Of a DNA stretch of 64,000 bases, positions 21,920-34,800 are shown in pieces (positions within the stretch are counted from its first letter, which is position 1; the number at the start of each line of letters is the position of its first letter). The stretch is taken from positions 53,611 to 117,610 of the forward strand of contig NW_005178989.1 of the NCBI RefSeq assembly GCF_000350225.1, in the 5' to 3' direction. This stretch comes from Chondrus crispus (Eukaryota; Rhodophyta; Florideophyceae; Gigartinales; Gigartinaceae). A model generated the notes under the pieces. It worked only from the letters and a program-made list of their open reading frames with translations. It made no database searches and was not told where the DNA came from. The translations under genes and the position numbers were made by a program.

Positions 21920-23180
21920 GAAAATGGTCGGAAATCACAGTCTGACGCAGCCAGACTGTTTCGCACGCCTCAGCTCTCTTTCAAAATTTCTTCAAACTCT
22001 TCGCGTACTGTCGTCCATCCATCTCAGCCTTTCTAATGCAGACGAAGCTACAGCCCACCCCTTCAGCTCTACTTCCGTAGTATGGCTATCACGATCCTCA
22101 TCACTATCTGAGAAGTCCTCGGACAGACTCTCTAAACTTGCAATAAAACCCACTGGTTCTCAACAGCGCCTGCCTCAATAATATCGTCCTCATCAGTCGG
22201 GTTGAGAAGTCTCTCGAAAGTCTCTATTTCAAAATTAATTGTATTCTGATGGAGATCTTGGGTCATTTGCTCCCGCACATCCCTTTGAACTTCAATTGAC
22301 TGATTCGCATCCACGCATGCATCCGTTCCGAAGCGGTGCTCAAACGAGTTAGCGATGCAACTATCGGGCAACATTTCCCATTCTTCCTTCACCCATCACA
22401 TTGCTGTTAATGCATCAAGGCTGTAGAAAGATGTATTCCCAAAATCCATATTCACAAACAGTCTGAAAAGTAACGGACACCACAATTTTTCTTTGACAGT
22501 AGCAATCACGTCATCGTCCAAAGGCTACAGGCAACTTGTTTTATTTGGAGGCAAGAATCGGACATCAACATTTTGAAGTTCTGGTAATACCTCTGCCCTT
22601 CCATGCGTTGAACAGTTATCAATAAAAAGCTTAATTTTCGTCCCGGTGTACGCGAAATATGTCCGTCAAACCTTTGCAACCAAGAAAGGAATAGTGCCCT
22701 AGTCATCCATGCCTCTATGTTCGCGTAGTAATCAAACCCCAGTTCGTGTCTATCCTTCTCATTAAACAGACGAGCACAAAGGGCATTGGCGATTATCATA
22801 AGAGGATATTTGTCGCGGCCATCCGAGTTACAGCTTCTTTGGGACGTGATGGGTGTCTTTTCTTCTTAAAGCCAGAAGTGGCAATTGTGACAGGGACCGA
22901 CCTGGCGACTGCAGATAAAATAATCTAGATTTGTCGGCATTGAAAACGTCTTTTGTCTCTTTTTTCGGATACCCGCGACCTGATTTCGGTTGGGTCCGTG
23001 GCGAGAGCGGCACTATCAGTACACAGTCCTTCCCCATGGACAAGTCTAAACTTTAGTGCATGTGGGTTTTGAAATCTACCAATATAGCCTTTAGAGAACT
23101 TAACTGTGAGATTTTGTTCGGCTGCGAGGTGCATGTTGGCTCCCTCTTGAAGCCGCTTTGCCTGATGTCCGAGAATCTCA
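21920..23180 (-). pseudogene. Tigger/pogo-type transposase pseudogene
   Basis: Read on the minus strand in several frames. A CENP-B-like HTH half comes first (FSKGYIGRFQNPHALKFRLVHGE, near 23,100). The first catalytic Asp lies in DVFNADKSRLFYLQSPGRS (near 22,930). Next is YYANIEAWMTRALFLSWLQRF (near 22,720), then a second Asp in LFIDNCSTHG and a third in FLPPNKTSCL-PLDDDV (other frame, near 22,600-22,520). The long acidic C-terminus (EIETFERLLNPTDEDDIIE) ends with SEDFSDSDED and a helical tail to about 21,920. The order matches DDE_1 (Tc1/mariner, pogo branch) transposases. Multiple frameshifts make it dead. TIRs were not identified. Confidence 0.72.
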
Positions 23181-26100
23181 CCATTGACTTACACCCCGTT
23201 AGTGACTTGGTCACATAGCCATTTTTGCAGTCCCAATTCCATGGTGCTCCGGGGAGGCGTAGAAAATCGAATTTGGTCCGTAAAGTGGGAGGCAGGCTGG
23301 TGTATTTCGATTTTGCGGAGAGCGAAATTCTCGGAATTTGTTAGAGTAGGGGCTCTCCGGAGGTGAAATTGTGATTTCGCCGAAAGGGCGAGCGATTTTT
23401 GGCTGCTGCTCTCGTTTTGTTACACCTGCGATTATACTCAGCTATGATGAGCTGCTTCTACTTCATCATTAGGGGATGGCCCAACCAGATAGGGGATACA
23501 ATGGAAAATCGAAATGGAAAATGGGCGGAGGGCCAGGTGGTGGTCGGTTGTAGTAGGCTTCTTGATCACATCTCCGCAACTGGTCGCCTTCATCCCAGGG
23601 TGAGGAACCGGGTTTGAGTTTGAAAAGCGTATGCAAGGACTGGGGATATTCCGGAAATATTAATCAAAAATTATGGTATATCTCAGATTGCTTATGAATG
23701 TACGCAGTATATCGGTTGCCGGTCGTTCCAACTCAAAAATCCAGCTCGTGAGACGGTAACACCGACTTGCATGCATGCACGTAAGTCGGGGTTACCCTCA
23801 CATGCACGTTTGGGGGGTACGCGCTGGGTGAGGTATGCGATTGGGGGAGCACTGTAATGAAGATGGTGGAATGTTTGGTTAAGATTTCTCCTCTTATGGG
23901 ATCGAAAGATGCTATTCGAACATTCTCTGTGATATATGCAATATTCATGTTTCATCAAGGAAGTAATATAGACGCCGGACGTTTGCCGCCGAATAATCTG
24001 GTGAACCCTTATTCCCTGGCAGTGCCGTGCGAGAAGATTCGGCCCGGGATTTTCGTGGTGGACACGGAGACTCGCAGGAGTACTATGATTCCGCTCAAAA
24101 AGAATTTACGTAGAGCCAGAGTTCTGCATGGCCGTGTGCGCGAAGCCACAGATATCTTTGCGTGCTTCTTTGGTGATGCCGGTCGTGGCGTTCAGCCCCG
24201 TCTGAAGCCGGAAGCAAGCGTTACTTACCAGAGACCGATGCGAGGGATATCATCTGCAGCGTGCGTAAGACTGTTGGTAGTTGTAGAAAAGTTGTAAATC
24301 TTTACTTAAACAACCCCAGCTACACTGTTATTTTCTGTAACAGACGATATGCCCTTCTCCGGCCGAATTATAGCTGTGGCCAGGGATCTCGATCACTACA
24401 TGTTATTTGAAATCATTGACTGAATCCACTCCGGCTGTCGAGAGGGGTTCATTTGTCTTCCGCTTCAAGATTACTCCTGCTTGCGCCATGTATTTTACTT
24501 ATCTTCTGGTGCCCACCTCCCGTAGTTGATTTCGCTACAAACGCAGAACTCTTAAGCGACCCATACGTCTTTTCAACAGCTGCATCCCCTACGATTAGAC
24601 CGCTACTTGAAACGGGAATTGCCGGAGCCAGGGTCTTGAAATAAGTAACGGCTACCAAAAGGAGACCATACCTAAAACTTATTCCACGGCGACCGGAATC
24701 TTCAGCTGTCGTTTGTGATTGCTCCGTTATGGTACATGTTTATATTGTTCTTGACGAAACGTTTCGTATGGAGCAGTCCGTTTCCTCCCGTATTATCTTG
24801 GAATGTGGAGTTTTGCAAAGCTACTCCAAAATGAGAGCATCTGGGAGCCAGTATAACGTAAGTAGGAGCACAACAGAGCAATCATTATATAGATCTTGGC
24901 AGTTAGTGACAGGATTTTTCATATCGCTGCTCGAAGATGGTGACTGTCTAAAGATTAGATACGGATCGACTAGTTTACAACAGAAGTGTCGGGAATTCTG
25001 CAAGGCACACTCAAGACCCCCGAGGGTGATCCCATTGACTTTAAAATGGAATTTGAAGAGAGGAGCCGATGCTCGAAGGCATTTCACGCCTCCTGCTCAT
25101 TACAGTTTTGTACTTGGCATAAGGAAAGGCCAGGGAAGCAGAATTGAGGTCCAAAGGAGGCGCTGAATACTTGATTGACGCATTTGAAGTTCCATGGATT
25201 TCTCAGAACCACATCGGAAGAGTTCTATTGCGTGGGTCATGACGTAGTCTCATTCACGACAATTGGGGGCGAATTCATGCCTCCGAGGACAGCTTCCAGA
25301 GATATTCTGATCCAAATATGTTGTGTCTAGGTTGTCAAAGGACAAATGTTCAACGACCCTGACGCCTTTCTTGTTAATGAGATTGTTCACAGACTGCAGC
25401 CAGAGTGATTGGCTCGTGTCCTTTACATACTCCGTAGTTTCAGTACGGGCAACGGCTCCTTCCTCCAAAAGTCTCTTTCTGCTACTTTTTGCGCTTATAG
25501 GAGGGAAAACACAAAGATTAAGTCTTTGCAGTTGACAACCGCACAATGCAGGTAGTGAGTTCGCCTGAAGTGCTAGGAACTGTGACTTACATGTGATCTG
25601 GGTTCCCCACATAGGTTGCCTTAGGAACCTTAGTTTGAATTCCTTCCCGTAGAAGGAATGTCACAAGTTCAACACGCTGTAGCCCGAGTCCCAAAATGTA
25701 CGCATCTACCACACGCCATCCACTTTCCTCCGCTCGAGATTCCTTGAGAAGAAATACAGTGCTCGGTTACGTGTGGTGGAGGTGTAAATTAGGTGTACAT
25801 ACACGTAACAGACGTTTTCTTGACACCATGGTGAGCAGGCGGACGACGGTGTCCAGACAGACAGTCATGAAGTGGTCGCAACCGCTATGATGGGTCTACA
25901 TTTGTGGATCGTTCCAAATCAATGGCCGATAGAAAATTTCGAGGTCAACCGTCGGGGTCACCAATTCTACATATAAAAATTCGACAATTGCAAAATTTCA
26001 CATGTAACTGTACATGCGAAAATGTACCCTGAACCCTAGACTTTAACCGAATTGACTTAAAGGTCAATTTTGGCCCGACTTGAAAAATGTTTGTTTAGCT

Positions 26101-26280
26101 TTCATCTAATACATCACTCGTAACTACGCACTGCGTTGCCCACTTGTTGTGAAGAAATCTAACCACGTCTTACCTCGTTCTTGTACTTTTTGCTGGTCCT
26201 TGCAGCTTTTTTGTTCACTTTTGACGTCCAATGAACCTTTTTCTCACTTGTACGTCACTTTGCGATTTGATTAGGTTACG
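23181..26280. other. Gene-free stretch, unassigned decayed frames
   Basis: Frames of 120-146 codons at 23,857-24,297 (+), 24,729-25,166 (+) and 25,250-25,612 (-) lack recognisable motifs. Some, especially 25,612-25,250 on the minus strand, have a plausible protein-like composition and may be old transposon debris. No RNA gene or repeat seen. Confidence 0.35.
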
Positions 26281-27720
26281 ATGCTGTTAGGCCTTTACTG
26301 TATGCAATGGGAGTGGGAGAAGGTGAAAATTGAACCCAAGTCCGGGAGACTGCCTTTTCTATTCATTAGAGAAAATCATCGTGCTCATTCGTTCGTGGAG
26401 TGCAGGAAAATGATGACCATCCATCACACAGCCAACTTCCATGACTCATTTGCCCAGAATGAGAACTCCGGGAGAAGGACATCCCCAGTTTTTGGGTATG
26501 TACTGCCCGTTCGCAAGGAAAGTCCCAACACTGAGATTCGGTGGTCCCCTGATGAAGCTCTTTGGGTTGCAGGCACGGGGAGAGATGAGTAGCGAAGGGA
26601 TACTTCGGTCGCTCACCAAGTCTCTTCGACCTTTCAGTTGTCTGAATTGTGGAGGTTTATATGTCCGGCAAGTGTCTCGGAGGAGCGGATGGAGGTCCCC
26701 GGCTTCGGAAAGGGAGGGGACGTCATAGAAGAGATAGGAAACTTCTTCATTGAATCTCTCCCGAGACAAGAATATTTGGAGTATGTGGCGCATAGCACGA
26801 AATAAAACTACATGTGCCACTCAGACTACAGGGATGAGGAAGATTTTGAGTACGGAACTAAACCCTTCATAACCGCTCTCGACGGATTGTCCATGAATGT
26901 CGAGAACGCAATCAGAATTTCAATGCTTGATGTTCCCGTGGAGAACATGCATGCGGTGATGAGGGTGGGCATGGACAGCTTTAGAGAGCCTGGGGTGGCT
27001 ACGCCAAAGACTGGTCGAAAACTTATGTTTACCATTGAAGTCTTTTGACAGGAGCTAGACACTTACCTTGAAGTTATCAAGCGCAATGACTCGAAGATGG
27101 CGTCATGTTACTTTGTCATCTGCATGCCGGCGTCTGGGGTGTCGCTTTTCGTTTCTCAATTTTTCCACCGGATCCTCCAAAATCTGTCAGAAATAATCAG
27201 ATCTATCTCCCGTGGCATCAAGGTTGTGAAGAAATGGATTGCGCCGTACTCTCTCCTCTTCGGGCGAGGAGATCTCATTCATGCTCCAACGTCTCAAGAA
27301 GATAGTGGTCATGATAGTACACTTGGAAACATCCCTTATCACATCTCATCTATCCCAGGAACACTTCACTAGTGAATGGAGTTCACTTTCTCCATGATAC
27401 GAATGAAAAGTTCGAAACGAGTAACACCCTGTATGACCGTGCGAAGAATGAGGAAGAGGGCGGAGAGGAAGGCCATGAACAGCAGGGGGATATAGACAGC
27501 AGTGATGAAGAATAGGCGAACAAGACAGCGGTCCTTGTTAGTGAAAGTGGGGACCAATATTAGTATGTAGTAATGAGGTCGAGGAATGGATTGAGCGCAA
27601 GGCGTAGCTATGAGCTTGGCGCGGAAGCCTTGAATGTTCCAGCACTTGAACCATTTGCATTGAATATTGGGTCTTCGTACTCGGCCTTGTCAATTCAAGT
27701 ATACTGTAGATTGTAGTAAG
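26281..27720 (+). pseudogene. Long decayed frame, unknown family
   Basis: One frame runs from 26,281 to 27,372 with only three stops: TAG at 26,590, TAA at 26,803 and TGA at 27,046. The sequence between stops is protein-like (SLPRQEYLEYVAHST, ITALDGLSMNVENAIR, ENMHAVMRVGMDSFRE, and a hydrophobic FVSQFFHRILQNL). It continues after a -1 shift at about 27,370 with an acidic segment (NEEEGGEEGHEQQGDIDSSDEE) and then NVPALEPFALNIGSSYS near 27,650. About 364 codons with three stops is well below chance. I do not recognise the family. Confidence 0.4.
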
Positions 27721-28103
27721 CTGAATGTTATTGCGAAAAAACTACTGCTGTATAAGTGACCGTTACAATATTATCTTTCATCTGAGTTCCTATTGCTCAC
27801 TTTTACTTCACTTTGACGTGCTCATCCCGGTACGTGCACCCTCCACCTTCATTTTACGTTATTCTTGCCCTCATCTTTCGACACTAATCACTTCTAGAAT
27901 TTGTCGATGCGCAAAGCGAGCTACCATCTTCCTGTATTTCACGTGACCCACTATGGACTTATCCCTTTCTGTTAAGTTTTCATTACGGAGCAAGTAAAGA
28001 TATTTATTTCTCCTTTAAGGGCAGTGGCTGGGAGGGGGAGGTAGTAAGGTGCCTTGCCACAGTTGAGAAGATTTCCTTTACACGTTATACGAAAGATCCG
28101 ACG

Positions 28104-29349
28104 GTGATAGCTTTTCAAAGGCTTCCTTCCATATATGGGTTCCGTGTTTCTGTCCAGTCCGTCATTTTAGAGAGTAAACAACAAGTTCGGTACAAAGTTT
28201 ATTACAGTACTCATGGAGTTTTCATGTTGAGTTCTCTGAGAAGCCCGGTTTCCCAATCTCACCAAAATGAGATCTATCCGCTTCAGAAGAGCAAACTAAT
28301 GATAATGACTATTTATTGAAAGGGGGAGGCGATACCATGGGGGACCGGAAGAAACGAGAAACATCGAGTGACAATTGCAATAAAATACGCGACACTGCTC
28401 GAGAGAAACTGCTGTATGCGGGTCTAGAGCGTGCGTTCAAACAAGTCCGGAACGTTGTTACCAAGCCTGCCGCAATTAATTTTCACATGTTTTCGGAACG
28501 CATTGTATTGGGCTTAGAAGAAGAGAAAGAAGACCTTCTCTCCCTGGCATTTCTACGATTGAACTTGTATTGTCTCTCGACAGGCCTCATTCTGCTTCCA
28601 CTGGCCCAAGTGCCGGAAAACTGCCTTATGGATTTCAGCTCTTCTCTCAGAAGCATGTTAAACGGCGCTGCAATTGTCCCATTTCGCAATTTGATAATGT
28701 GCTGGACCGTGAGTACTGGACGGCAGGGGATAAAGCAATGCTCAATCCTTCCTACGCAACCGGTAAGTGTACTCTGAAAGAAGTGCGCATATCTTTACCG
28801 TAATTAGAGCATCTGGCAGGAATGTTTGCTCTCATGTCTTCGGAGTTGCATCGAAAAGTCGTCCTCAAGCAAAAACGGAAACGTGAGACTGGAAATATCA
28901 CTGGTCTTTGCCCACTGGGATGCCTCGTACACAGCGAAAAAGAACTCTCGTTGTGCATGTATCTGAAAGTGGGTGAGGGATTGCGACATGAACAAGGAGC
29001 TAAGCATATGCTTGTCCTGAATCCCGAAAATATGTGTTAGAATGACGTGGATAATATTTTTCAGAGCATATCTGGTCCTCTAGGCTAGTAAACAGCAACA
29101 TCTGCTATCCACATCGGAATGTATATTTTCGTCATACGAAATTGGTACAGTAGAGGAAGGGTTCCCGTTTAGCATATCGTGGAGACGTGAATCACACCTT
29201 GACCTAGAAAATTTGCTGGCTCCAGCTCCAAACTGTTATGAAGTACTTGGGACACTGCAGGCGACCATTCCTTACGGTCTTGTCAAGGGTGGGATTCATT
29301 TTACGGAAGTTGTTCCCTTCTTTTCAAAGCTTGTCTCAGCGCTCTGAAA
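28104..29349 (+). pseudogene. Further decayed coding sequence, unknown family
   Basis: Successive + strand blocks: 28,104-28,319 (FQRLPSIYGFRVSVQSVIL); 28,316-28,777 (153 codons, KLLYAGLERAFKQVRN, LILLPLAQVPENCL); 28,822-29,040 (VVLKQKRKRETGNITGLC); and a block ending at TGA 29,347-29,349 (PAPNCYEVLGTLQATIPYG). They look like pieces of one polypeptide in shifting frames, perhaps the continuation of the 26.3-27.7 kb frame. No catalytic motif is recognised. The interval 27,721-28,103 and the following 29,350-29,830 show nothing I can support. Confidence 0.3.
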
Positions 29350-29830
29350 CTTTGTTATTTAATGCCAATAAGCACTAATCACATAGCCATATACAATGTG
29401 CCCTCGACGAGCTTCTTACAACAGTATGGTCTCATTACCATTGAAACTTACAACGCCATTTATGAGATAGCAACATTACCTACTTCTAGCTCTGAGATAT
29501 TAAGATTTTGCGTGGCTATTATATTCTCATACACGTCAAAACCTTCATTCTCTCTTCCAGCACCCATAAACAGATCGATTCCATGTATTTCTTCCCCCTC
29601 CCTCCCCTCAGCCACAATAATTTTATTGCAACCTTCCTCTGTCATGCGCAACACATTACAGTACAGAACAAACTTGCAACGCTTTCGCGTGGAAAGAACC
29701 AAATGGAGTACGGTGGCTTCAATTATCCTCTCCAAAAAATAGATCCCTTTCTTGTTCAAAAGATTTCTCTGGCTTCCGCACGACAAAGTGACAATTTCCC
29801 TTAACAAACATGTTATAGAATGTGCAGCCC

Positions 29831-30430
29831 TCATAGCCATGAATTAAATTCCATGAAGGCATCAGGTTTCAGACTGTAAAATAACCGTGGGCAAAACGAA
29901 AACGCCATCAACACATGGGTCACGTTACGACGAAGCGTTTTAATTCTCCCTCCCACAAATGACCTATCTTCAAGCACATTCACCTCATACTCAACCATCC
30001 TCAAAAAGTCGAGATGTAAATTGAGACTCTCGCTCCTCCTAGTCAAGTCTTTGGATCAAGTTATTTCATCAGCGCCAGGTTTTCTCACCTCAGGCAATGG
30101 CGCTTCATTTAGATTGATGTACATCGGACTCAGGAAATTGAAGATGATGGAAGAGCGTAACTTCATGTGCCAGAGGAACCTCATCTCAATGAAGAGTTCG
30201 TTCCCCACAAACGCTTTCGAATTTTTCACATGCTGCACATCTCGCTCGCTCACCATGTTTAGGATTTCCTACCCAAGGGCCTTCTTTGCCATTGCCTCCT
30301 CAGAAAATTCTCGAGTCGCTCTCTCCACCCACACTTCCAGAACACGCTCGATTGCTCACTTCGAGACTCTGACACAGCCGCCCATCCTTCGAAAGTGCCT
30401 CATTCATGAATTTCCTTCTCACCGGGCACT
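29831..30430 (-). pseudogene. Decayed minus-strand frame, unknown family
   Basis: On the minus strand one frame covers roughly 30,430-29,831 with only a few stops. It contains SERDVQHVKNSKAFVGNELF, INLNEAPLPEVRKPGADE, LHLDFLRMVEYEVNVLED and FSFCPRLFYSLKPDAFMEF. The composition is protein-like and the frame is maintained across two stops near 30,050. The plus-strand 235-codon frame over part of this region (30,021-30,728) looks like its antisense shadow. Family unknown. It may belong with the MULE-like piece upstream. Confidence 0.35.
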
Positions 30431-31011
30431 TACGCAGCCACTTCCGACAAGGTATATGGGACACCCCAGCGAGAACCACTCAATCAACACAAAACGTAGG
30501 CTTCTTATGGGGAATTATGACCAACGACGAACAAAAACTCCGGCGGAAACGGCAGGCTCGAATTTGAGACTCCGGCAAGGGGAGCGCATACGCCGACTTC
30601 TCACATGGGAAGTCGGCAGAGCATCACTCCGTGTAACACGTTCTCCACAGGCACCAAGACATCGTCAATCACCCGATCATCGTTTTTCTCCCTTCTGTAA
30701 TCTCTCAGTGCCTTCATCACAGAGCTGATGAAGTGCATCTCCAATGGGCGACAATACAAATTCCCCAAGTGCACTCCCTTAAGTGTACTCCGGGATTTTG
30801 TACAGATGCATATTCGAAATGCAGTTCATCAAAGGTAAGGGTGAAAGTTGGGCCGCGATAATGTGCCGCTCATATTTTCTCGTCGGGAACCCTGCCTTCA
30901 CTCGGATAGCCAGATTTGTGAATTCCTCACAACTCATTATCCTCTGCGCAAATGACTTCTCAACCCCACCTACCTCGCGCTTGAACTGGGAAACCCCCCA
31001 ATAATGTGCTC

Positions 31012-31383
31012 TCATAAAGCCTCATGAGACTTCTGAAATGACGTCTGAGAAAGAAACGCAGTATTTTGTTTGTCCTGCTTCAGTCCACGATGTGCCAAAA
31101 CTCCCATTATGAACCAGGTGATTCCCTCTGTATCCTCCGAAGGAATACATCCCACGAAGTATATGGACAGGGCGCCATTGCTCGCCCGTCCGCAGATGTT
31201 CAAGAAAGGAATATTGTAGCAGTTCGCCAGTGCCTTTGTGGCAGTGCAGACACTAGGTATGACCCCATGCAGCAATAATTCTTCCCTTAATTCTGGAAAT
31301 GCCCAACAGACGGAATGGAAAGTGCTTCCGTCCACATCGCGTGTTTTGGCGAACATCTCAGGCGACGTGTTCACAAATTGCAA
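31012..31383 (-). pseudogene. MULE/FAR1-type transposase domain remnant
   Basis: A 123-codon minus-strand frame with a MULE DDE-domain pattern. LANCYNIPFLNICGRASNG is followed by YFVGCIPSEDTEGITWFI. This matches the N-x-YN-x-PF...G...F-GC-x-x-x-x-E-x-E-x-x-x-W-F arrangement of FAR1/Mutator transposases. The catalytic Asp that normally precedes the TYK motif is replaced (SVCTATKAL), so it is inactive. Flanking minus-strand fragments (31,015-30,779 and upstream) may be the rest of the gene but are too eroded to assign. The interval 31,384-32,299 holds only short frames. Confidence 0.5.
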
Positions 31384-32299
31384 CAGATTTTAGATAAGTA
31401 GCTGATAATCAGACTCAGCAGAGTGAGTTCTCTGCAATTGACAGTGTAGCCGTCAACTGATCCCGTGACGGTTCATATGGAACTTTTTCTTCTCTTCAAG
31501 ATGGCGGACGACATTCTTAGTGGAGACAAGCGATTTGTGCTTCATGTTCACTACCTCCTTCAAAATGGAAGGAGGGAGGCTCCGTTTCATCACAGCAGTT
31601 GAAGGGCTGTGATTATCCCACAGGGTTTTAACCACGCGGTGTAAAACCGGTCCATGTCTTCGATCTTGCGGGAGTCGTTAGGTGTGCCGTGAAAGTACTT
31701 ATCAGCGCCGTGGAATACACTAAACCTGAAGGGACACAAACCGGTACCACTGCCATCAGGATTATCATCCTGTACTTCGTCCCCACACTAACCATAAGGG
31801 CATATCAGTATGGCTTTCTGCAGCCGAGTCCGCTTCGTCTCACTCTCTTTCCGTTCCGCCTGGGGAGAAAAATATGAAGACCATCTGATGTTCATGGGGT
31901 ATCCAAAGCACTCGACCAAATGTTTCAACTCCTGCAGTATGTACCGCCCCTTCTTAAGCAATAATTGTAGCCTGACAGTATCCACCAATTCTGTCCGTCA
32001 ACTGAATCTGCATAACATCACATTCCTACAGATACGTCTCTAGGTTCCTCTCCTCCTCTGTCTGTGAGCAAACATATTCAATTGTGAAAGAGAGGCCGAA
32101 ACAATCATCATCGCCCTGATATGCGGCGAGAGATAGTTAAAAGGCTACGACTGTTCTCGTTGCTGCCCCTGTGTTCCATATAGGCGAAGGGACACGATTC
32201 CGTTCAGCAGTCTTGCTACCACCTCTCCCGGAAGACACTCATTCCAAGGATCTTTATGAATCTATTCCCATGAATCTGGTGTACTAATCCTTGATACAT

Positions 32300-33050
32300 T
32301 CATGCTTCGAAATGTATACTAAGTTGGAGCCGTTCAAACCGGCTGTGGAGCTCCGAGGTTCCAATCTTCACCACCGGTAAGGAAAGTTCATGATGGGAAA
32401 CCAGCTTCATTTCCTCAACATGATCGCCGCGCAACTGAGCAATGAGGCGCGCTGGACATTTCGCGAATACAATGACCGCTTTATGATTCTTCGGCGGCCT
32501 GTATTGTCTGCGGCGCAAGTAGATACGGACAATCGGATTCTCACCTTTGTAGCTCTTCACGAAGAGATGGCCCAGAGTGTGGCCGGACAGCAAAATTCCT
32601 TCCACGTACGAAAACATTTGTCACACATTCCAATTTTTCCTCTCCAGAGAACGTGCTACCAACATCACATGGAATCAGTAATGGACGTGCAGTAGAAGTT
32701 GGGGCATGTTCCGCTCCACCAAAATTTAAACGTGGAAAAAGATTTGGTTCCAAACGTGTCTCCTGATTTCCTGACCCAGGTTGCCTCAACGTTTCTTTCT
32801 TACCCTCACAGAGAACCGTGACCTCTACAATGATCCTAAGAAACTTGAGGACTGCGGGAGCCATCTCATTAATAACATGACAAGACTCTAGCGGGGGCGA
32901 TCTAATCTGAAGCGTTTCTAGGGAAAGTATTCCTTGCTTCACAGGCTCCTTTTCTTGATCATCAAGGTTCTGAAATTGATCATGAGCGGAAAATAATTGT
33001 GCGTACGAGAAAGAAGAACTTTTCCAGCCGCCCTGAGCACAATTCTCCAC
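32300..33050 (-). pseudogene. Two overlapping minus-strand frames, unknown protein
   Basis: Frames 33,050-32,541 (169 codons) and 32,617-32,300 (105 codons) overlap and are offset. They read like one protein broken by a frameshift near 32,560: PLESCHVINEMAPAVLKFL, PRLNFGGAEHAPTSTARPL, then NPIVRIYLRRRQYRPPKNHK and LVSHHELSLPVVKIGTSEL. No known motif. From 33,051 to 33,599 I see nothing more. Confidence 0.3.
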
Positions 33051-33599
33051 TGTTCAACATTGCCATTATACTTCGGTGTTAAACAGACAACACATCGCAT
33101 ATGCATGGCAGCAAACCGGAGATTTTGTTTTTTGCATGATGTTCTGGAAAATATATATCGACGCCAAATTGCCTGTACCTCTTAGTTAGCGTCTCTTAGT
33201 ACTTCTAGTAGACACTAGGTACTGTTATCGAACATGACTTCCCTAGCGCCAATGTAGAAACTGTAGCCACAATGTAGAAACGGCAACTGAACCCATCTTT
33301 CTGATTTTGAAAGGACAGATTTGACGACATTTATCCGTTTTCAATGGGAAATCGTGCATCACGATAAAGTAGCGCAAATAGGGCACGGAAGAGTGGAAGC
33401 AAACCTTTTGGCGGATCCCAGCCAAGACTATCTCCGCGAAATATTAATGCTGCACAATTGTCAGGGGCAGGAATCACAATGCACATACCTCAGTGATTGC
33501 GATGAGTAATAGGGATGGAAAGTGTCGGCATGACTTCTTACGCTTTCGTCAACTGCACAAATGGCTCGTAGCCGTTCCAGTAAAATTCAAAAATTAGAA

Positions 33600-34667
33600 C
33601 TATTTTTGGAAGTTGCGTTCGCAAAATGGCTTACCTGAGATGTTAAAGTGAGGCCTAATTCGCACAATCCCATCGCCATCAAGTTTGGGCGTTAATGCTG
33701 TAGTGGCAGTATTGATCACAAAGTTGTCGCTCTGATCATAAGAGTATAAACATTTGATCCACTCACCTGAGAAGTTTTCGTCTCTGGCATCCTTGGGATG
33801 GCCAACAGCGCCATTAATGTTTTCTGACAATGGACTTTCCGAACAGAGGGTAAAACCATACCCGATCTCCAATACTTTGCTTGTGCTGATCATTATGGAA
33901 AAGACCTGTCCCGTGCTGTGAAATCGAACAGAGCAACAAGGCGGTGCCAATGCGGCTGTGAGAAAACCTGTAGTATTTTGGCCAAGAAACACGTTCCTTA
34001 GAAACGGAATCACGGACGCACATGTGACGGACGTTCGGACCACGCAATGACATCTGGGGTTCCATGAATGAAGAATCGTGGCTGCAATAGATGATCCGAA
34101 AACGGTACGGAGCTGTAGACACCATATGGAGGGACCATTGACGGGGAATGGGATTGAAAGGTGTTCACCAGAGAAGCTTCCGGCGCTTACAGAGGGCAGT
34201 ACTGTAATATTGCAGATCCGCATTTCGTTTCTACGCCACACATGGGGCACGCAAGGACTGCCCCCCGGAGCAAAGTGCTCATTGGGCGACACTGCCGACA
34301 GTTTCCAGTGAAGGGTTAGCGGGGAAAGAGACGGTTTGAGGCGGAGAGCACCCGGGCTGAGGAGGGTTGGAGGCGCAACGGCAACGAAGCTCATATGAGA
34401 GACGTTGGACACGCGCGGAGTAAGGACGGGCGAGTATCGGTGGGCGTTGGGCAGGAGCCAAAGCCAGCCGTTCGGGGCGCCGGATGTCTTCAGATGCAGA
34501 AGCAGTGCAGAGCGAGGCGCCAGGAGATGATGCGGAACGGAAAGGGGGATTACAGATGACATCGAGAGGCGGCTGACAGGAAGGGCAAAAACGGTTGCAG
34601 TCTCGCCTGGTGGCTGCAGATGCAAGCACCACAGCCGCCCAAATGGATTTGGGGACTGAATTCTCAC
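33600..34667 (-). CDS. 355-codon minus-strand frame, uncertain
   Basis: An uninterrupted minus-strand frame that I cannot assign. It opens with a non-ATG codon. The first internal ATG reads MSSVIPLSVPHHLL, about 31 codons in. The composition is rich in Pro, Ser, Leu and Cys with several possible N-glycosylation sites, but there is no clear signal peptide or membrane span. The upstream third is GC-rich and has long open frames on both strands, so part of the openness may be compositional. It sits among decayed transposon pieces. It may be a fragment of a surface-like protein, transposon cargo, or chance. Confidence 0.3.
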   Translation of the reverse strand: MRIQSPNPFGRLWCLHLQPPGETATVFALPVSRLSMSSVIPLSVPHHLLAPRSALLLHLKTSGAPNGWLWLLPNAHRYSPVLTPRVSNVSHMSFVAVAPPTLLSPGALRLKPSLSPLTLHWKLSAVSPNEHFAPGGSPCVPHVWRRNEMRICNITVLPSVSAGSFSGEHLSIPFPVNGPSIWCLQLRTVFGSSIAATILHSWNPRCHCVVRTSVTCASVIPFLRNVFLGQNTTGFLTAALAPPCCSVRFHSTGQVFSIMISTSKVLEIGYGFTLCSESPLSENINGAVGHPKDARDENFSGEWIKCLYSYDQSDNFVINTATTALTPKLDGDGIVRIRPHFNISGKPFCERNFQK

Positions 34668-34800
34668 TCCAGTGGTATAGATGTTGGATCTATTTTCTTT
34701 ATCTCAATCGGGCCAGAGAGGGAGAGGGGGGGGAGAAGGGGCTCGAGAAGGTAGGAGGGCATTGGAAGACGGGGGATCCAACATCTACAAAATTGATTAA

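Noticed and set aside
30021..30728. 235-codon + frame
   Set aside because: Covers the antisense of a better minus-strand decayed frame; no motif, Ser/Thr/Arg-rich.
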